Assembly (NCBI GenBank): GCA_045576235.1
Contig: JAZNGA010000017.1
Span: 9,675-73,674 of the forward strand
Direction: 5' to 3'
DNA length: 64,000 nucleotides
Source: SIG437 sp045576235
GTDB lineage: Bacteria > Bacillota > Clostridia > UBA1381 > UBA9506
The number at the start of each line of letters is the position of its first letter. Positions within the stretch are counted from its first letter, which is position 1. A model generated the notes under the pieces. It was not told where the DNA came from. It ran no database searches and worked only from the letters and a program-made list of their open reading frames with translations. Shown here in pieces: positions 40,358-49,308 of the stretch. A program made the position numbers and the translations under genes.

Positions 40358-41509
40358 ATGATAAAAAGAATGATTTTAAATGAGACATCTTATTTCGGTC
40401 CTGGTGCAAGAAGTGTAATTGCAGACGAGGTCAGAAAAAGAGGCTTTAAAAAAGCACTTTTAGTGACGGACAAGGACTTAATGAAATTTAATGTTGCAAC
40501 AAAGGTAATTGATGTTTTAAAAGAAAACTCTCTTGCCTACGAGGTTTTCGACAACATAAAGCAAAACCCAACTGTAGAAAATGTCAAAGACGGAGTTAAA
40601 GCTTTTAAGGATTCAGGCGCAGACTATCTCATTTCCGTCGGCGGAGGCTCATCTATCGACACAGCAAAGGGAATCGGTATGATTATCGCAAATCCCGAAT
40701 TTTCCGATGTTGTTTCATTGGAGGGCGTAGCTGACACTAAAAACAAAAGCGTTCCCCACATAGCAGTTGCCACAACAGCAGGAACGGCGGCAGAGGTTAC
40801 TATTAACTATGTTATAACTGATAGCGAAAACAAGCGAAAGTTTGTTTGTGTTGACCCGGGTGACATTCCGCTTGTGGCAATAGTTGACTCTGAACTGATG
40901 GCAAGTATGCCAAAAGGCCTGGCTGCCGCAACGGGAATGGATGCCCTGACTCACGCAATTGAAGGATATATCACAAAAGGAGCCTGGGCGCTTACTGACA
41001 CGCTCACGCTTAAATCTATCCAGATGATTGCAAAAAGCTTAAAAAAAGCCTGTGACGGCGACAACGAGGCAAAAAATGATATGGGAATTGCGCAATATGT
41101 TGCAGGCATGGCCTTTTCAAATGTCGGTCTTGGCATTGTGCACTCAATGGCTCATCCGTTAGGTGCTTTTTACGACACTCCCCACGGCGTTGCAAACGCG
41201 CTCCTGCTTCCTTATGTTATGGAATATAACGCAGACGCAACAGGCGAAAAATATATGCATATTGCTAAAGCCTTCGGCATAGAAAACGCGTGCGAGATGT
41301 CTCCTTCTGAATATAGAAAAGCAGCGGTGGATGCTGTGAGAAGACTTGCAACAAGTCTTGACATTCCGCAGAAGCTTTCTGAAATTGGCGTCAGAGAAGC
41401 CGATTTAGAGTCTCTTGCACAAGCAGCATTTGCCGATGTCTGCACGGGCGGAAACCCAAAAGAGACAACGCCGGAAGAAATTCTTGAAATTTATAAAAAG
41501 GCGTTTTAA
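40358..41509 (+). CDS. fucO: Lactaldehyde reductase (iron-containing alcohol dehydrogenase)
   Basis: 383 residues, class III metal-dependent alcohol dehydrogenase. Begins RMILNETSYFGPGARSVI as FucO does. NAD-binding GGGSSIDTAKGIG; metal-site residues in GMDALTHAIEGY, HSMAHPLGAFYDTPHG. It reduces L-lactaldehyde, produced by the aldolase encoded just before, to 1,2-propanediol and regenerates NAD+ under anaerobic conditions. Last gene of the operon, 21 nt after the aldolase stop; AAGGAG precedes the ATG. Confidence 0.93.
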   Translation: MIKRMILNETSYFGPGARSVIADEVRKRGFKKALLVTDKDLMKFNVATKVIDVLKENSLAYEVFDNIKQNPTVENVKDGVKAFKDSGADYLISVGGGSSIDTAKGIGMIIANPEFSDVVSLEGVADTKNKSVPHIAVATTAGTAAEVTINYVITDSENKRKFVCVDPGDIPLVAIVDSELMASMPKGLAAATGMDALTHAIEGYITKGAWALTDTLTLKSIQMIAKSLKKACDGDNEAKNDMGIAQYVAGMAFSNVGLGIVHSMAHPLGAFYDTPHGVANALLLPYVMEYNADATGEKYMHIAKAFGIENACEMSPSEYRKAAVDAVRRLATSLDIPQKLSEIGVREADLESLAQAAFADVCTGGNPKETTPEEILEIYKKAF

Positions 41510-41520
41510 CCAAAAACAAA

Positions 41521-41554
41521 AAAACTGTAGCAAAACACATTTTGCTACAGTTTT
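41521..41554. terminator. Bidirectional terminator between fucO and smpB
   Basis: Perfect 15-bp arms AAAACTGTAGCAAAA (41521-41535) and TTTTGCTACAGTTTT (41540-41554), loop CACA, with runs of A and T on both sides. Serves two convergent genes; member of the recurring hairpin family. Confidence 0.85.
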
Positions 41555-41555
41555 T

Positions 41556-42023
41556 TTATCCCAAATTTCTCTGCTTTAATGCCTTTTCAATCTTTCTCTC
41601 CGCATCTTTCTTTGCTAAATCTGCGCGTTTATCATAGTTTTTCTTTCCCTTGCAAAGACCAAGTTCAATTTTGACAAGGCTTCCCTTTAAATAAACAGAA
41701 AGCGGAATGACAGAATATCCGTCCTGCTTAACCGCACCATAAAGGCTTGCAATTTCTTTTTTATGAAGAAGCAGTCTTTTTTCTCTTAAAGGGTCTTTAT
41801 TAAAAATATTCCCCTTTTCATAAGGTGAAATATGCATACCTAAAACTCTTGCTTCTCCTCCTTTAAAAGAAACGAAGCTGTCTTTTAAATTAACCGTTCC
41901 CGCTCGCACGGATTTAACCTCTGTTCCAAAAAGCTCAATGCCTGCCTCTATTGTTTCTTCAACGAAATAGTCGTGTCTTGCTTTTCTGTTTGCTGAAATA
42001 ATTTTCTTTTCTGTTTTATCCAT
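41556..42023 (-). CDS. smpB: SsrA-binding protein SmpB
   Basis: 155 residues. Binds tmRNA and delivers it to stalled ribosomes (trans-translation). Conserved blocks: NRKARHDYFVEETIEAGIELFGTEVKSVRAG at the N-terminus, GKKNYDKRADLAKKDAERKIEK at the C-terminal tail, where the basic tail enters the empty mRNA channel. AGAGGAG precedes the ATG. Only 3 nt separate it from the stop of rqcH upstream, so the two rescue factors share an mRNA. The tmRNA gene itself is not in the window. Confidence 0.96.
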   Translation of the reverse strand: MDKTEKKIISANRKARHDYFVEETIEAGIELFGTEVKSVRAGTVNLKDSFVSFKGGEARVLGMHISPYEKGNIFNKDPLREKRLLLHKKEIASLYGAVKQDGYSVIPLSVYLKGSLVKIELGLCKGKKNYDKRADLAKKDAERKIEKALKQRNLG

Positions 42024-42026
42024 AAC

Positions 42027-43778
42027 CTATTTCTCCTCTGCTATTTTTGGAGTAGCGTAAACTGTGCTATAATCGGTGTAAATCACTAAACCGGGTTTAG
42101 CACCTGACGGTTTTTTCACAAATTTAATTTTCGTGTAGTCAACGGGAACATTTTCAGAATTTCTCGCTTTGGAATAATATGCGGCAAATCCTGCCGCCTC
42201 AATTATGGCGCTATCTGTAAACTCTCTGCCTTGTTCAAATCTCATAACAACATGTGAACCATGAATGTCTTTTGTGTGAAACCACAAATCGTTATTATGT
42301 GCCATTTTGCATGTCAAATAATCATTTTGCTTATTATTTTTCCCGACAAGCACGCAAAAACCATCACTTGTTTTTGTCTCAAGCGGCATCGCCTGTTTGT
42401 TTTGCTTTTTCTTTTTTTCCTTTAAGTTGCGCTTGATGTAGCCTTCTTCATAAAGCTCCTCCGCAATTTCCGAAAGAGCCTCTGCTGTTTCAGCCTTTTC
42501 AATTTCCTCTTCAACGCTTTCTAAATAGAAAAGCTCCTCTTTTGCAATTTTAAGTTGCTTTGTAAGCTCAAGTTCGGCTGTTTTTGCCTTGGAATATTTT
42601 TTAAAATATCGCTGTGCATTTTGCGCGGGAGTGACAGATGTGTCAAGCGGAATTGTTATCTCCGGCATCCCGTCTTCATAATAATTTTCAAGACAAACTG
42701 TTTTATCACTCTGCTTAATTTTATAAATATTAGCAGTAATCAGTTCTCCCCAGATTTTCCACTCGTCCTTTTTTTCAGTGTCGGCAAGCTCTCTTGTTTG
42801 CCGCTCAATTTTTTTAACACATCTTTCTATGTTGTTTGTCACAATTTTCAAAAGCTCTGCATTGCGCCTTTGGTTTTGCTCTTTTCTGCCACGCTCTTTA
42901 TAATATTCATAAACCAAAACTGCAGGAGAGCTAAAAAAGATGATTTCTGCCATGTTTTCATATTGAGTTATGCGAACAGCCGAGAAATCAATGTGTTTTT
43001 TCGTTTCGGAGTTCACAAGATAGCACGGCTCTTCCTCTCCGTTTAAAACAGCCTGAAAAAGCTTATAGGCTTCAGTTGCGATGTCAAGCTTCTGAGAAGT
43101 TTTAAGCTCGGAGGCATTAATGTCTGTCTCTTTAGTTCCTCTATACACAATTTCTCTGGCAGTTAAAGGGCTCACACCTGTAAATGCATCCAGGATACAC
43201 TTATCTGCTTTTTTATCACTGTTTTCGAGCGCCTCTAAAAAATCTCCCACTCCGCAAAGAAGCGGATTTTTCTTGCCCTGCGAAGGCGGATTTTCATATC
43301 TTAAACCGGGAAGAATCTGCCTTACAGAGCTCACAGAAAAATCAACCCTTTTAATGCTGTCTATTATCTTTTCATTTTCATCAACTAAAATGATGTTTGA
43401 ATGTCTGCCCATAATTTCCACAACAAGCGTTTTAACAGTCAAATCACCAAGCGCATTTGCACTCTCTATCTCAAATTTTATAACACGCTCAAAATCAGGT
43501 TGATAAACCCTTAAAATTTTTCCGCCGGCCAAGTGCTTTCTCAAAAGCATACAGAAAACAGGCGGCTCACTCTTTGCTCCCTTTGCATCTTCTGAAATAT
43601 ATGCCCTTGCCAGCGATGCATTTGCGCTTAAGCAAAGCCTGAAGCTACCACTTTTTCCATGCAGAAAAATCAGCAACTCATCGTGTTCAGGCTGATATAT
43701 CTTATCTATCCTGAGCATAGTGAATTTTTCGTTAAATTCTCTCGCTAATGCATTTATAAAAACACCGTCAAGTGCCAC
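42027..43778 (-). CDS. rqcH: Ribosome quality control factor RqcH (NFACT family)
   Basis: 583 residues. Start taken as the GTG at 43778, with AAGGAAG 7 nt upstream and giving the family N-terminus MALDGVFINAL. NFACT-N domain (about 1-230), helix-hairpin-helix and long coiled-coil region (about 280-430), and the C-terminal NFACT-R domain with KMAHNNDLWFHTKDIHGSHV. With this start, Glu97-Arg98 fall where Bacillus RqcH has the Asp97-Arg98 pair needed for tRNA-Ala binding. RqcH adds C-terminal alanine tails to nascent chains on split 50S subunits. Older annotations call it fibronectin-binding protein. Confidence 0.93.
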   Translation of the reverse strand: MALDGVFINALAREFNEKFTMLRIDKIYQPEHDELLIFLHGKSGSFRLCLSANASLARAYISEDAKGAKSEPPVFCMLLRKHLAGGKILRVYQPDFERVIKFEIESANALGDLTVKTLVVEIMGRHSNIILVDENEKIIDSIKRVDFSVSSVRQILPGLRYENPPSQGKKNPLLCGVGDFLEALENSDKKADKCILDAFTGVSPLTAREIVYRGTKETDINASELKTSQKLDIATEAYKLFQAVLNGEEEPCYLVNSETKKHIDFSAVRITQYENMAEIIFFSSPAVLVYEYYKERGRKEQNQRRNAELLKIVTNNIERCVKKIERQTRELADTEKKDEWKIWGELITANIYKIKQSDKTVCLENYYEDGMPEITIPLDTSVTPAQNAQRYFKKYSKAKTAELELTKQLKIAKEELFYLESVEEEIEKAETAEALSEIAEELYEEGYIKRNLKEKKKKQNKQAMPLETKTSDGFCVLVGKNNKQNDYLTCKMAHNNDLWFHTKDIHGSHVVMRFEQGREFTDSAIIEAAGFAAYYSKARNSENVPVDYTKIKFVKKPSGAKPGLVIYTDYSTVYATPKIAEEK

Positions 43779-43802
43779 ATTCACACTTCCTTATCTTCAC
43801 TG

Positions 43803-44726
43803 TCAGTTATTTTCCGCTTTTTCCGCCATTTCAATAAGCTTTTTAAGCCTGTGGTTAACACCTGACTTGCTTATTTGCGGCGATAACATTTCTCCAAGCT
43901 CTTTTAAGCTTGCCTCCGGATATTCGACCCTTATTGCAGCAAGCTCTTTTAGCTGGTCGGGAAGATTCACCCTTTTGTCTGACACGAGCTTTTTTATTGC
44001 AACAATCTGTTTTGCCGCAGCATCTCCCTGCTTTTTCAAGTTTGCCGTCTCGCAATTTACCTGCCTGTTTATGTTATTTTTATAGTCTTTTTCCATTTTA
44101 ACATTATAAAGCTCAATCATCGAATCAGTTGCCCCCATCAAAGCAATGATGTCGGCTATAGCCTCGCTTTCCTTTATGTAGATAACGGAAAGTGATTTTC
44201 TCATGACCGTCTTTGCTTCAATATCCTGCTCTAATAAAAGCTCAACGAAATCCCGTGACAATCCCTGATAGTGAGTTTCTATCTCAAAATGGTAGCTTTT
44301 TTTTGGAGAAGTGACAGAGCCTCCGCCTAAAAAAGCACCTCTTAAATATGCTCTTTTGCAACACTCTTCCTGAACAATAAACGGATTGATGTTAAACTTT
44401 ATTATTTTATTAATCAACAGTCCGAGCTTATTCATAGCACTCAAAAGCTGCGACTGCTCGTAAATATACATCGCAAAAGTGCTACCGCCGCTTTTTTTTG
44501 CACGCTCTGTTATATCTATGTTAAACCCGAAAACGAGTTCAAAAAGCTTTTGTGTTCGTTTTGCCACATTGAAGTTTTCCGTTCTGATTCTGAGCGCGCT
44601 TCCCTCAGGTCTTGTCACAACACTTCCGCAAAAGGACACTATTGCCGCAAGCTCTGCTCTGTTACAACACGCGCTCTCTAAACTGCATTTACACAGCTCT
44701 TCCTTTACATCAGCTGAAAAAGACAT
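43803..44726 (-). CDS. whiA: DNA-binding protein WhiA
   Basis: 307 residues. N-terminal degenerate LAGLIDADG homing-endonuclease-like domain (SFSADVKEELCKC, YLRGAFLGGGSVTSPKKSYHFE) and a C-terminal helix-turn-helix (KELAAIRVEYPEASLKELGE...ISKSGVNHRLKKL). WhiA is conserved across Gram-positive bacteria and affects cell division and chromosome segregation. It usually lies after rapZ and yvcK; here it lies between polA and rqcH, an unusual neighbourhood. AGAGGTG precedes the ATG. It probably is transcribed with polA upstream (15-nt gap). Confidence 0.95.
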   Translation of the reverse strand: MSFSADVKEELCKCSLESACCNRAELAAIVSFCGSVVTRPEGSALRIRTENFNVAKRTQKLFELVFGFNIDITERAKKSGGSTFAMYIYEQSQLLSAMNKLGLLINKIIKFNINPFIVQEECCKRAYLRGAFLGGGSVTSPKKSYHFEIETHYQGLSRDFVELLLEQDIEAKTVMRKSLSVIYIKESEAIADIIALMGATDSMIELYNVKMEKDYKNNINRQVNCETANLKKQGDAAAKQIVAIKKLVSDKRVNLPDQLKELAAIRVEYPEASLKELGEMLSPQISKSGVNHRLKKLIEMAEKAENN

Positions 44727-44741
44727 ATCACACCTCTTTTA

Positions 44742-47366
44742 TCATTTTGTATCATACCAGCTTTTTCCGACATTCATATCAGTTTTAAGAGGAACTGCCA
44801 TTTTGCAAGCATTTTCCATTTCTGTTTTTAAAATCTCTTTAACAATCTCGATTTCGCTATTTTCTGCTTCAACTATGAGTTCGTCATGCACCTGCAAAAT
44901 CAGGCGCGATTTTAAGTTGTTTTCCTTAAGCTTTTCAAAGACTCTCACCATAGCCAGCTTAATTATGTCGGCAGCACTTCCCTGAATCGGCGTGTTGAGT
45001 GCGGCGCGTTCTCCAAATGAACGAAGCTGAAAATTCTTTGACGCAAGCTCTGTTATCTCTCGTCTTCTCCCGAACATCGTCGTCACATAGCCCTTTTCAT
45101 GCGCAAAAGCGACAATGTCTTTCATATATTTCTGCACATCGGGATAGCTTCCTAAATAGTCATTAATATATTCCTTTGCCTCTTTCATTGAAATACCGAG
45201 GTCTTTAGCAAGAGAAAATTCACCTTTTCCATAAATAAGCCCAAAATTTATCGCCTTTGCCGCAGTTCTCATAGCAGGAGTGATGTCCTTTTCACTACAT
45301 GCAAAAATTCTGCACGCTGTTGATGAATGAATATCCTTTCCTCCTTTAAACGCTTTAATCATGTTTTTATCGCCTGCAATATGGGCTAAGACCCTCAGCT
45401 CAATCTGCGAATAGTCAGCACCGACTAAAGAAAAGCCGTTTTCTGCTATAAACATTTTTCTCATTTCCCTGCCGAGCTCTGTCCTTACCGGAATGTTCTG
45501 CAAATTAGGTTCTGTTGAGCTTATTCTGCCTGTCTGGGTGACGGTTTGATTAAAGCTTGAGTGAATTCTTCCCGTTTCTTTATTTATTTCGTTTTTCAGT
45601 CCGACAACATATGTCGAATTAAGCTTTGACAGCTGGCGGTATTCTAAAATTTTCTCAACAATCGGATGCTCCCCCAACAGCTTTTCAAGCGTTTCTGCAT
45701 TTGTTGAATATCCTGTTTTTGTCTTTTTCACTGCTTTTAAGCGGAGCTTTTCAAAAAGAACCTCGCCAAGCTGCTTTGGCGAATTAATGTTAAACTCACC
45801 CTCTCCCAGCAAATAGATTTCCTCTGTTAACTTTTCTATTTTTTCTGTGAGCATCACACCAAATTCCGAAAGCATTTCTGTGTTTACCAAAACACCTGTC
45901 ATCTGCATTTTTGCAAGAACAAAAACAAGCGGCATTTCAATCTCATAGAAAAGCTTTTCCTGCTCTGTCTCTTTCAGTTTTTCTGCCTCAATGCTTTCAA
46001 GACACAAAAGCGCCACCGCAAAATTATGGAGATATTCTTCTTCCTCCTCTTCTCCATCTAACGAAAGCTGAACGGCTCCGCCCGATTCGTTTTTTGAAAG
46101 AACAATTCCGCAAAAATCAAATAAAAGCTCCTCTATCAAATAGTTTTTTCTTGATGGCTCGATAAGATATGCTGCAATCTCCGTGTCAAACACATTGTTA
46201 AAAGTTTCAATTTTCATTTCAGAAAGATAGATTATATCTTCCTTAAAATTGTGAGCAACTTTTCTGATTGTTTCATCAGCAAAAAATTCTTTAACGCTTT
46301 TGATTGTTTCATCATTTATGAAAACAGAGAAGCAAACTTCCTTTTTGTTTGCAAAATATAGCTTTTTATGTTCATAATCAATTAAATACGCTGTCTTTTC
46401 TCCGCCCAGCAAAGCTTCGGCAACTTCATTGTTTTCAAGCTCTCTAATTTCTGTCTTAACTTCTTCTGTTTTCAGTTCTTCTTTTGCATATGTTCTGCCA
46501 AGCTTCTTTAAGAAGCTTTTAAATTCCAGTCTTGTGAAAATCTCAAACAGAGTGGTTTCATCATATTCTTTGACTCTAGCATCAACACATTCAAAGCATA
46601 TGGGAACAAAAACATCAATTGTCGCTAAAGCTCTGCTTAAAAACGCTGTTTCCTTTCCTTCTGAGAGCTTTTGTCTTAAGGATTTTGTTATTTTGTCGCT
46701 GTCGAGATTATCATAGATGTTTTCAAGCGTTTTAAATTCTGAAACAAGAGAAAGAGCCCCCTTTTCACCAATGCCCTTAACTCCCGGTATGTTGTCAGAA
46801 GTGTCTCCCATAATGGCTTTAACATCAATGAATTCAGAAGGCGTCACTCCATATTTTTCAAAAACCTTACCGCTATCGAAAATTTCTGTGTCTGTGTTTC
46901 CCATGCGGGTTGTGACAAGATAAATCTTATTAGTTTCGCTTGCAAGCTGCAAATCATCCTTGTCGCCCGTTAAAATATCACACTCAAGCCCTTCCTCGCT
47001 ACATTTTCTTGCAACAGTTCCGATTATGTCGTCAGCTTCATAGCCTTCTTTTTCAAGAATTGCAATATTCATCGCAGAAAGCACTTTTTTAAGAAGCGGA
47101 ACCTGCGGCACAAGCTCTTCAGGCATTCCCTTTCTTGTAGCCTTATATCCATCAAACATTTTGTGTCTGAAGGTCGGTGCTTTCAAATCAAAAGCTGCCG
47201 CAATATATGAAGGATTGATTTCTTCAATATATTTAAACATAATATTTAAAAAGCCATAGACTGCGTTTGTGTATGTCCCGTCCTTTGTGGTAAGGAGACG
47301 CACCCCGTAAAACGCTCTGTTTATTATGCTGTTTGCGTCGAGTATTAAAAATTTTTCTTTGTTCAT
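44742..47366 (-). CDS. polA: DNA polymerase I
   Basis: 874 residues, full length. N-terminal 5'-3' exonuclease (about 1-290; ILDANSIINRAFYG, TGDKDDLQLA, GVKGIGEKGALSL), a central 3'-5' exonuclease-like domain (about 310-480), and the polymerase domain with YSQIELRVLAHIAGD (motif A), RTAAKAINFGLIYG (motif B) and LQVHDELIVE (motif C). In the central domain the first exonuclease motif is not recognisable (YLIDYEHKK instead of a D-x-E pair), so proofreading is probably lost, as in Bacillus and Thermus enzymes. Acts in repair and primer removal. Confidence 0.96.
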   Translation of the reverse strand: MNKEKFLILDANSIINRAFYGVRLLTTKDGTYTNAVYGFLNIMFKYIEEINPSYIAAAFDLKAPTFRHKMFDGYKATRKGMPEELVPQVPLLKKVLSAMNIAILEKEGYEADDIIGTVARKCSEEGLECDILTGDKDDLQLASETNKIYLVTTRMGNTDTEIFDSGKVFEKYGVTPSEFIDVKAIMGDTSDNIPGVKGIGEKGALSLVSEFKTLENIYDNLDSDKITKSLRQKLSEGKETAFLSRALATIDVFVPICFECVDARVKEYDETTLFEIFTRLEFKSFLKKLGRTYAKEELKTEEVKTEIRELENNEVAEALLGGEKTAYLIDYEHKKLYFANKKEVCFSVFINDETIKSVKEFFADETIRKVAHNFKEDIIYLSEMKIETFNNVFDTEIAAYLIEPSRKNYLIEELLFDFCGIVLSKNESGGAVQLSLDGEEEEEEYLHNFAVALLCLESIEAEKLKETEQEKLFYEIEMPLVFVLAKMQMTGVLVNTEMLSEFGVMLTEKIEKLTEEIYLLGEGEFNINSPKQLGEVLFEKLRLKAVKKTKTGYSTNAETLEKLLGEHPIVEKILEYRQLSKLNSTYVVGLKNEINKETGRIHSSFNQTVTQTGRISSTEPNLQNIPVRTELGREMRKMFIAENGFSLVGADYSQIELRVLAHIAGDKNMIKAFKGGKDIHSSTACRIFACSEKDITPAMRTAAKAINFGLIYGKGEFSLAKDLGISMKEAKEYINDYLGSYPDVQKYMKDIVAFAHEKGYVTTMFGRRREITELASKNFQLRSFGERAALNTPIQGSAADIIKLAMVRVFEKLKENNLKSRLILQVHDELIVEAENSEIEIVKEILKTEMENACKMAVPLKTDMNVGKSWYDTK

Positions 47367-47401
47367 TTAAATCCCTCTGTCCTGCAGATTTTTATCTTTT
47401 C

Positions 47402-47959
47402 TCAGCCGACCACATCTTTATAAAGAAATTTATAAATTTTTTGGTAATTTGAAATTTTTCTAACATATTTTTCAGTTTCAGGAAACGGTATTTTATCTAA
47501 AATCTCTCCGTCCCTTGAAAAATCACTGTCTGAAAGCCATCTGTCAACATTGTTAAACCCTGCATTATAAGCCGCAAGTGCACATTTTTCCCTTCCCGAA
47601 TACATTTTGAGAAGATAATCAACATAAAAGCATCCCATTTTAATGTTAATTTCGGGCTTGACAATGTCTCTTTTATATTCAAAATCTGAAATGGTGAGTT
47701 TATCCGCAATCCAGTAAGCTGTGCTTTTCGTAATCTGCATCAGCCCCGTAGCACTTTTTGAAGAAACAGCCGCTTCATCAAAGTTGCTTTCTGCTTTAAT
47801 TATCGCCATAATGAGATATGGGTCAACCTCATATTCGTTTGAATATTTCAATATGTAGTTCTCGTGTTTAAGTGGAAAAACAGTCTTTGTGACTGAATAG
47901 ATAAGACTTGCAAAAATTGCAATTGCTACGATAAATATTATTCCTCTGCTTTTTTTCAC
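47402..47959 (-). CDS. Membrane-anchored lytic transglycosylase (SLT domain)
   Basis: 185 residues. One N-terminal membrane segment (about 7-24), then a slt-type lysozyme-like domain: IKAESNFDEAAVSSKSATGLMQI holds the catalytic Glu and the GLMQ motif, ALAAYNAGFNNVDRW the AYNAG motif. Cleaves glycan strands of peptidoglycan to 1,6-anhydro ends; related to the small YjbJ/CwlQ and Slt70 C-terminal domains. Starts at a GTG that overlaps the coaE stop by 4 nt (GTGA), with AAGGAG upstream. Confidence 0.92.
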   Translation of the reverse strand: MKKSRGIIFIVAIAIFASLIYSVTKTVFPLKHENYILKYSNEYEVDPYLIMAIIKAESNFDEAAVSSKSATGLMQITKSTAYWIADKLTISDFEYKRDIVKPEINIKMGCFYVDYLLKMYSGREKCALAAYNAGFNNVDRWLSDSDFSRDGEILDKIPFPETEKYVRKISNYQKIYKFLYKDVVG

Positions 47960-48537
47960 ATTAACTCCTTTAAAACCTCATCAATTTTTAATTCAAGGTC
48001 GGACAAGTCTCCATCATTAACTATCACAAAATCTGAATTCTTTTCATAGAAATCATTTTCTTTTTGTGATGCAATTCTGTTTTTTGCCACTCTATCTGAA
48101 AGAGCATCTCTTTTAATAATTCTCTTTTCTCTCTCTTTTTTTTTGGCAACAACAGCTATGGTCTTATCGCATAGCTTAAAAAGTTCCGTCTCAAAAATCA
48201 ATGCGGCATCAATGACAGTCAGCGCCGCCTCACTGTTTGAAACTCTCTTTTTAATTTCCTCTATAATATATTTATGTGTAATTTCGTTTAAAATATTAAG
48301 CTTTTCAGATGAAGCAAAAACAATTTCGCCAAGTTTTTTTCTGTCAAGGCTTCCATCCGAAAGCAAAATCTCATCAGAAAAAGCTTCCACGATTTCAGAA
48401 AGCGCAGGTTTTCCCTTTTCCACAATCTCTCGCGCCAAAGCATCCGCATCAATGATTTTAGCCCCTTTTTCTTTTAAATATGAGCAAACCGTGCTTTTCC
48501 CGCTTCCTGTTCCACCTGTCACGCCTATTGTTAACAT
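47956..48537 (-). CDS. coaE: Dephospho-CoA kinase
   Basis: 193 residues from the ATG at 48537 (AAGGTG 6 nt upstream; a GTG three codons earlier overlaps that ribosome site). P-loop GVTGGTGSGKST, DADALAREI with the substrate-binding Asp, VIDAALIFETEL, and basic RDALSDRVAKNRI lid. Performs the last step of coenzyme A synthesis. Commonly found after polA in Bacillota; here it is upstream of the transglycosylase and polA in the same direction. Confidence 0.95.
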   Translation of the reverse strand: MLTIGVTGGTGSGKSTVCSYLKEKGAKIIDADALAREIVEKGKPALSEIVEAFSDEILLSDGSLDRKKLGEIVFASSEKLNILNEITHKYIIEEIKKRVSNSEAALTVIDAALIFETELFKLCDKTIAVVAKKKEREKRIIKRDALSDRVAKNRIASQKENDFYEKNSDFVIVNDGDLSDLELKIDEVLKELM

Positions 48538-48547
48538 AAAAATCACC

Positions 48548-49249
48548 TTAAAATTTTGATAATTTTAAAATTGCTCTTTGCGGGGAATCCTTGGAATTTT
48601 TCCATGGCTCATTTGTGAATCTGTAGTCAAATTTCTTTGTGAACCAATTAACCTCTTCGTTGATTCGTTCTAAATTGTTGATTTCAAGCTCACAAATCTC
48701 CGCTCTTGCCTTTTCTTTTGCCTTTCCCGAAAACTCCGAGTCAATTTTTGACATAACCTGACAAAAATGATGGAGGCAAAAACCCTGACTTGACAGAACC
48801 TTTTCCTTAAAGTCCTTCTCTGTTTTATATAAATACCAGAAAACTTCCGCAAACTTTTCTAAAGTCGTTTCTATCTTCTCGCAAATAACACAAGAATCGT
48901 TAATTGAGCTGACTAAAGACAAAAGTCTGTCCTCGCCATCTTTTTTAAACATCTTCCTTGCCTGTTTCTCCTTTGAGGCATCTTTGATTTTTCTGACTGT
49001 CTCGTTTAAATGAGTGTCTAAAACAAGAGCAAGACTCAGCGCCTTCTGTTCGGAAAGCATCATTTTAAAATGTCTTCTGCAATAGCCCTTCTCATTTGAA
49101 ATAATTCTGGAATCAGGTTCCATCATAGACGCCCCAAGAGCATATTCGACAGACTCCTTCTCAAGCTTTTCCTCAATCAAGCAGAAAGGACATTCAGAAG
49201 GGCTTTCATATGCTTCCGAAAGCGGAATTGTGTATATCTTTTCTCTCAT
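48548..49249 (-). CDS. DUF6062 family protein with duplicated Cys/His motif
   Basis: 233 residues from the ATG at 49249 (GGAGAC upstream); a longer open frame lacks a ribosome site. Matches the clostridial DUF6062 pattern (MREKIYTIPLSEAYE, CPFCLIEEKLE). I see two copies of a C-x2-C...G-[YF]-C-x2-H module: Cys20, Cys23, Cys57, His60 and Cys120, Cys123, Cys158, His161, with nearly the same spacing, which suggests two zinc-binding units from an internal duplication. Mostly helical between. No signal peptide. Function unknown. First gene of the coaE-transglycosylase-polA-whiA-rqcH-smpB run. Confidence 0.85.
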   Translation of the reverse strand: MREKIYTIPLSEAYESPSECPFCLIEEKLEKESVEYALGASMMEPDSRIISNEKGYCRRHFKMMLSEQKALSLALVLDTHLNETVRKIKDASKEKQARKMFKKDGEDRLLSLVSSINDSCVICEKIETTLEKFAEVFWYLYKTEKDFKEKVLSSQGFCLHHFCQVMSKIDSEFSGKAKEKARAEICELEINNLERINEEVNWFTKKFDYRFTNEPWKNSKDSPQRAILKLSKF

Positions 49250-49308
49250 TTCAAGTCTCCATTCAATAATTAAATGTGTGTCAGCTAAAAAAACCACCCT
49301 GTCATAAC

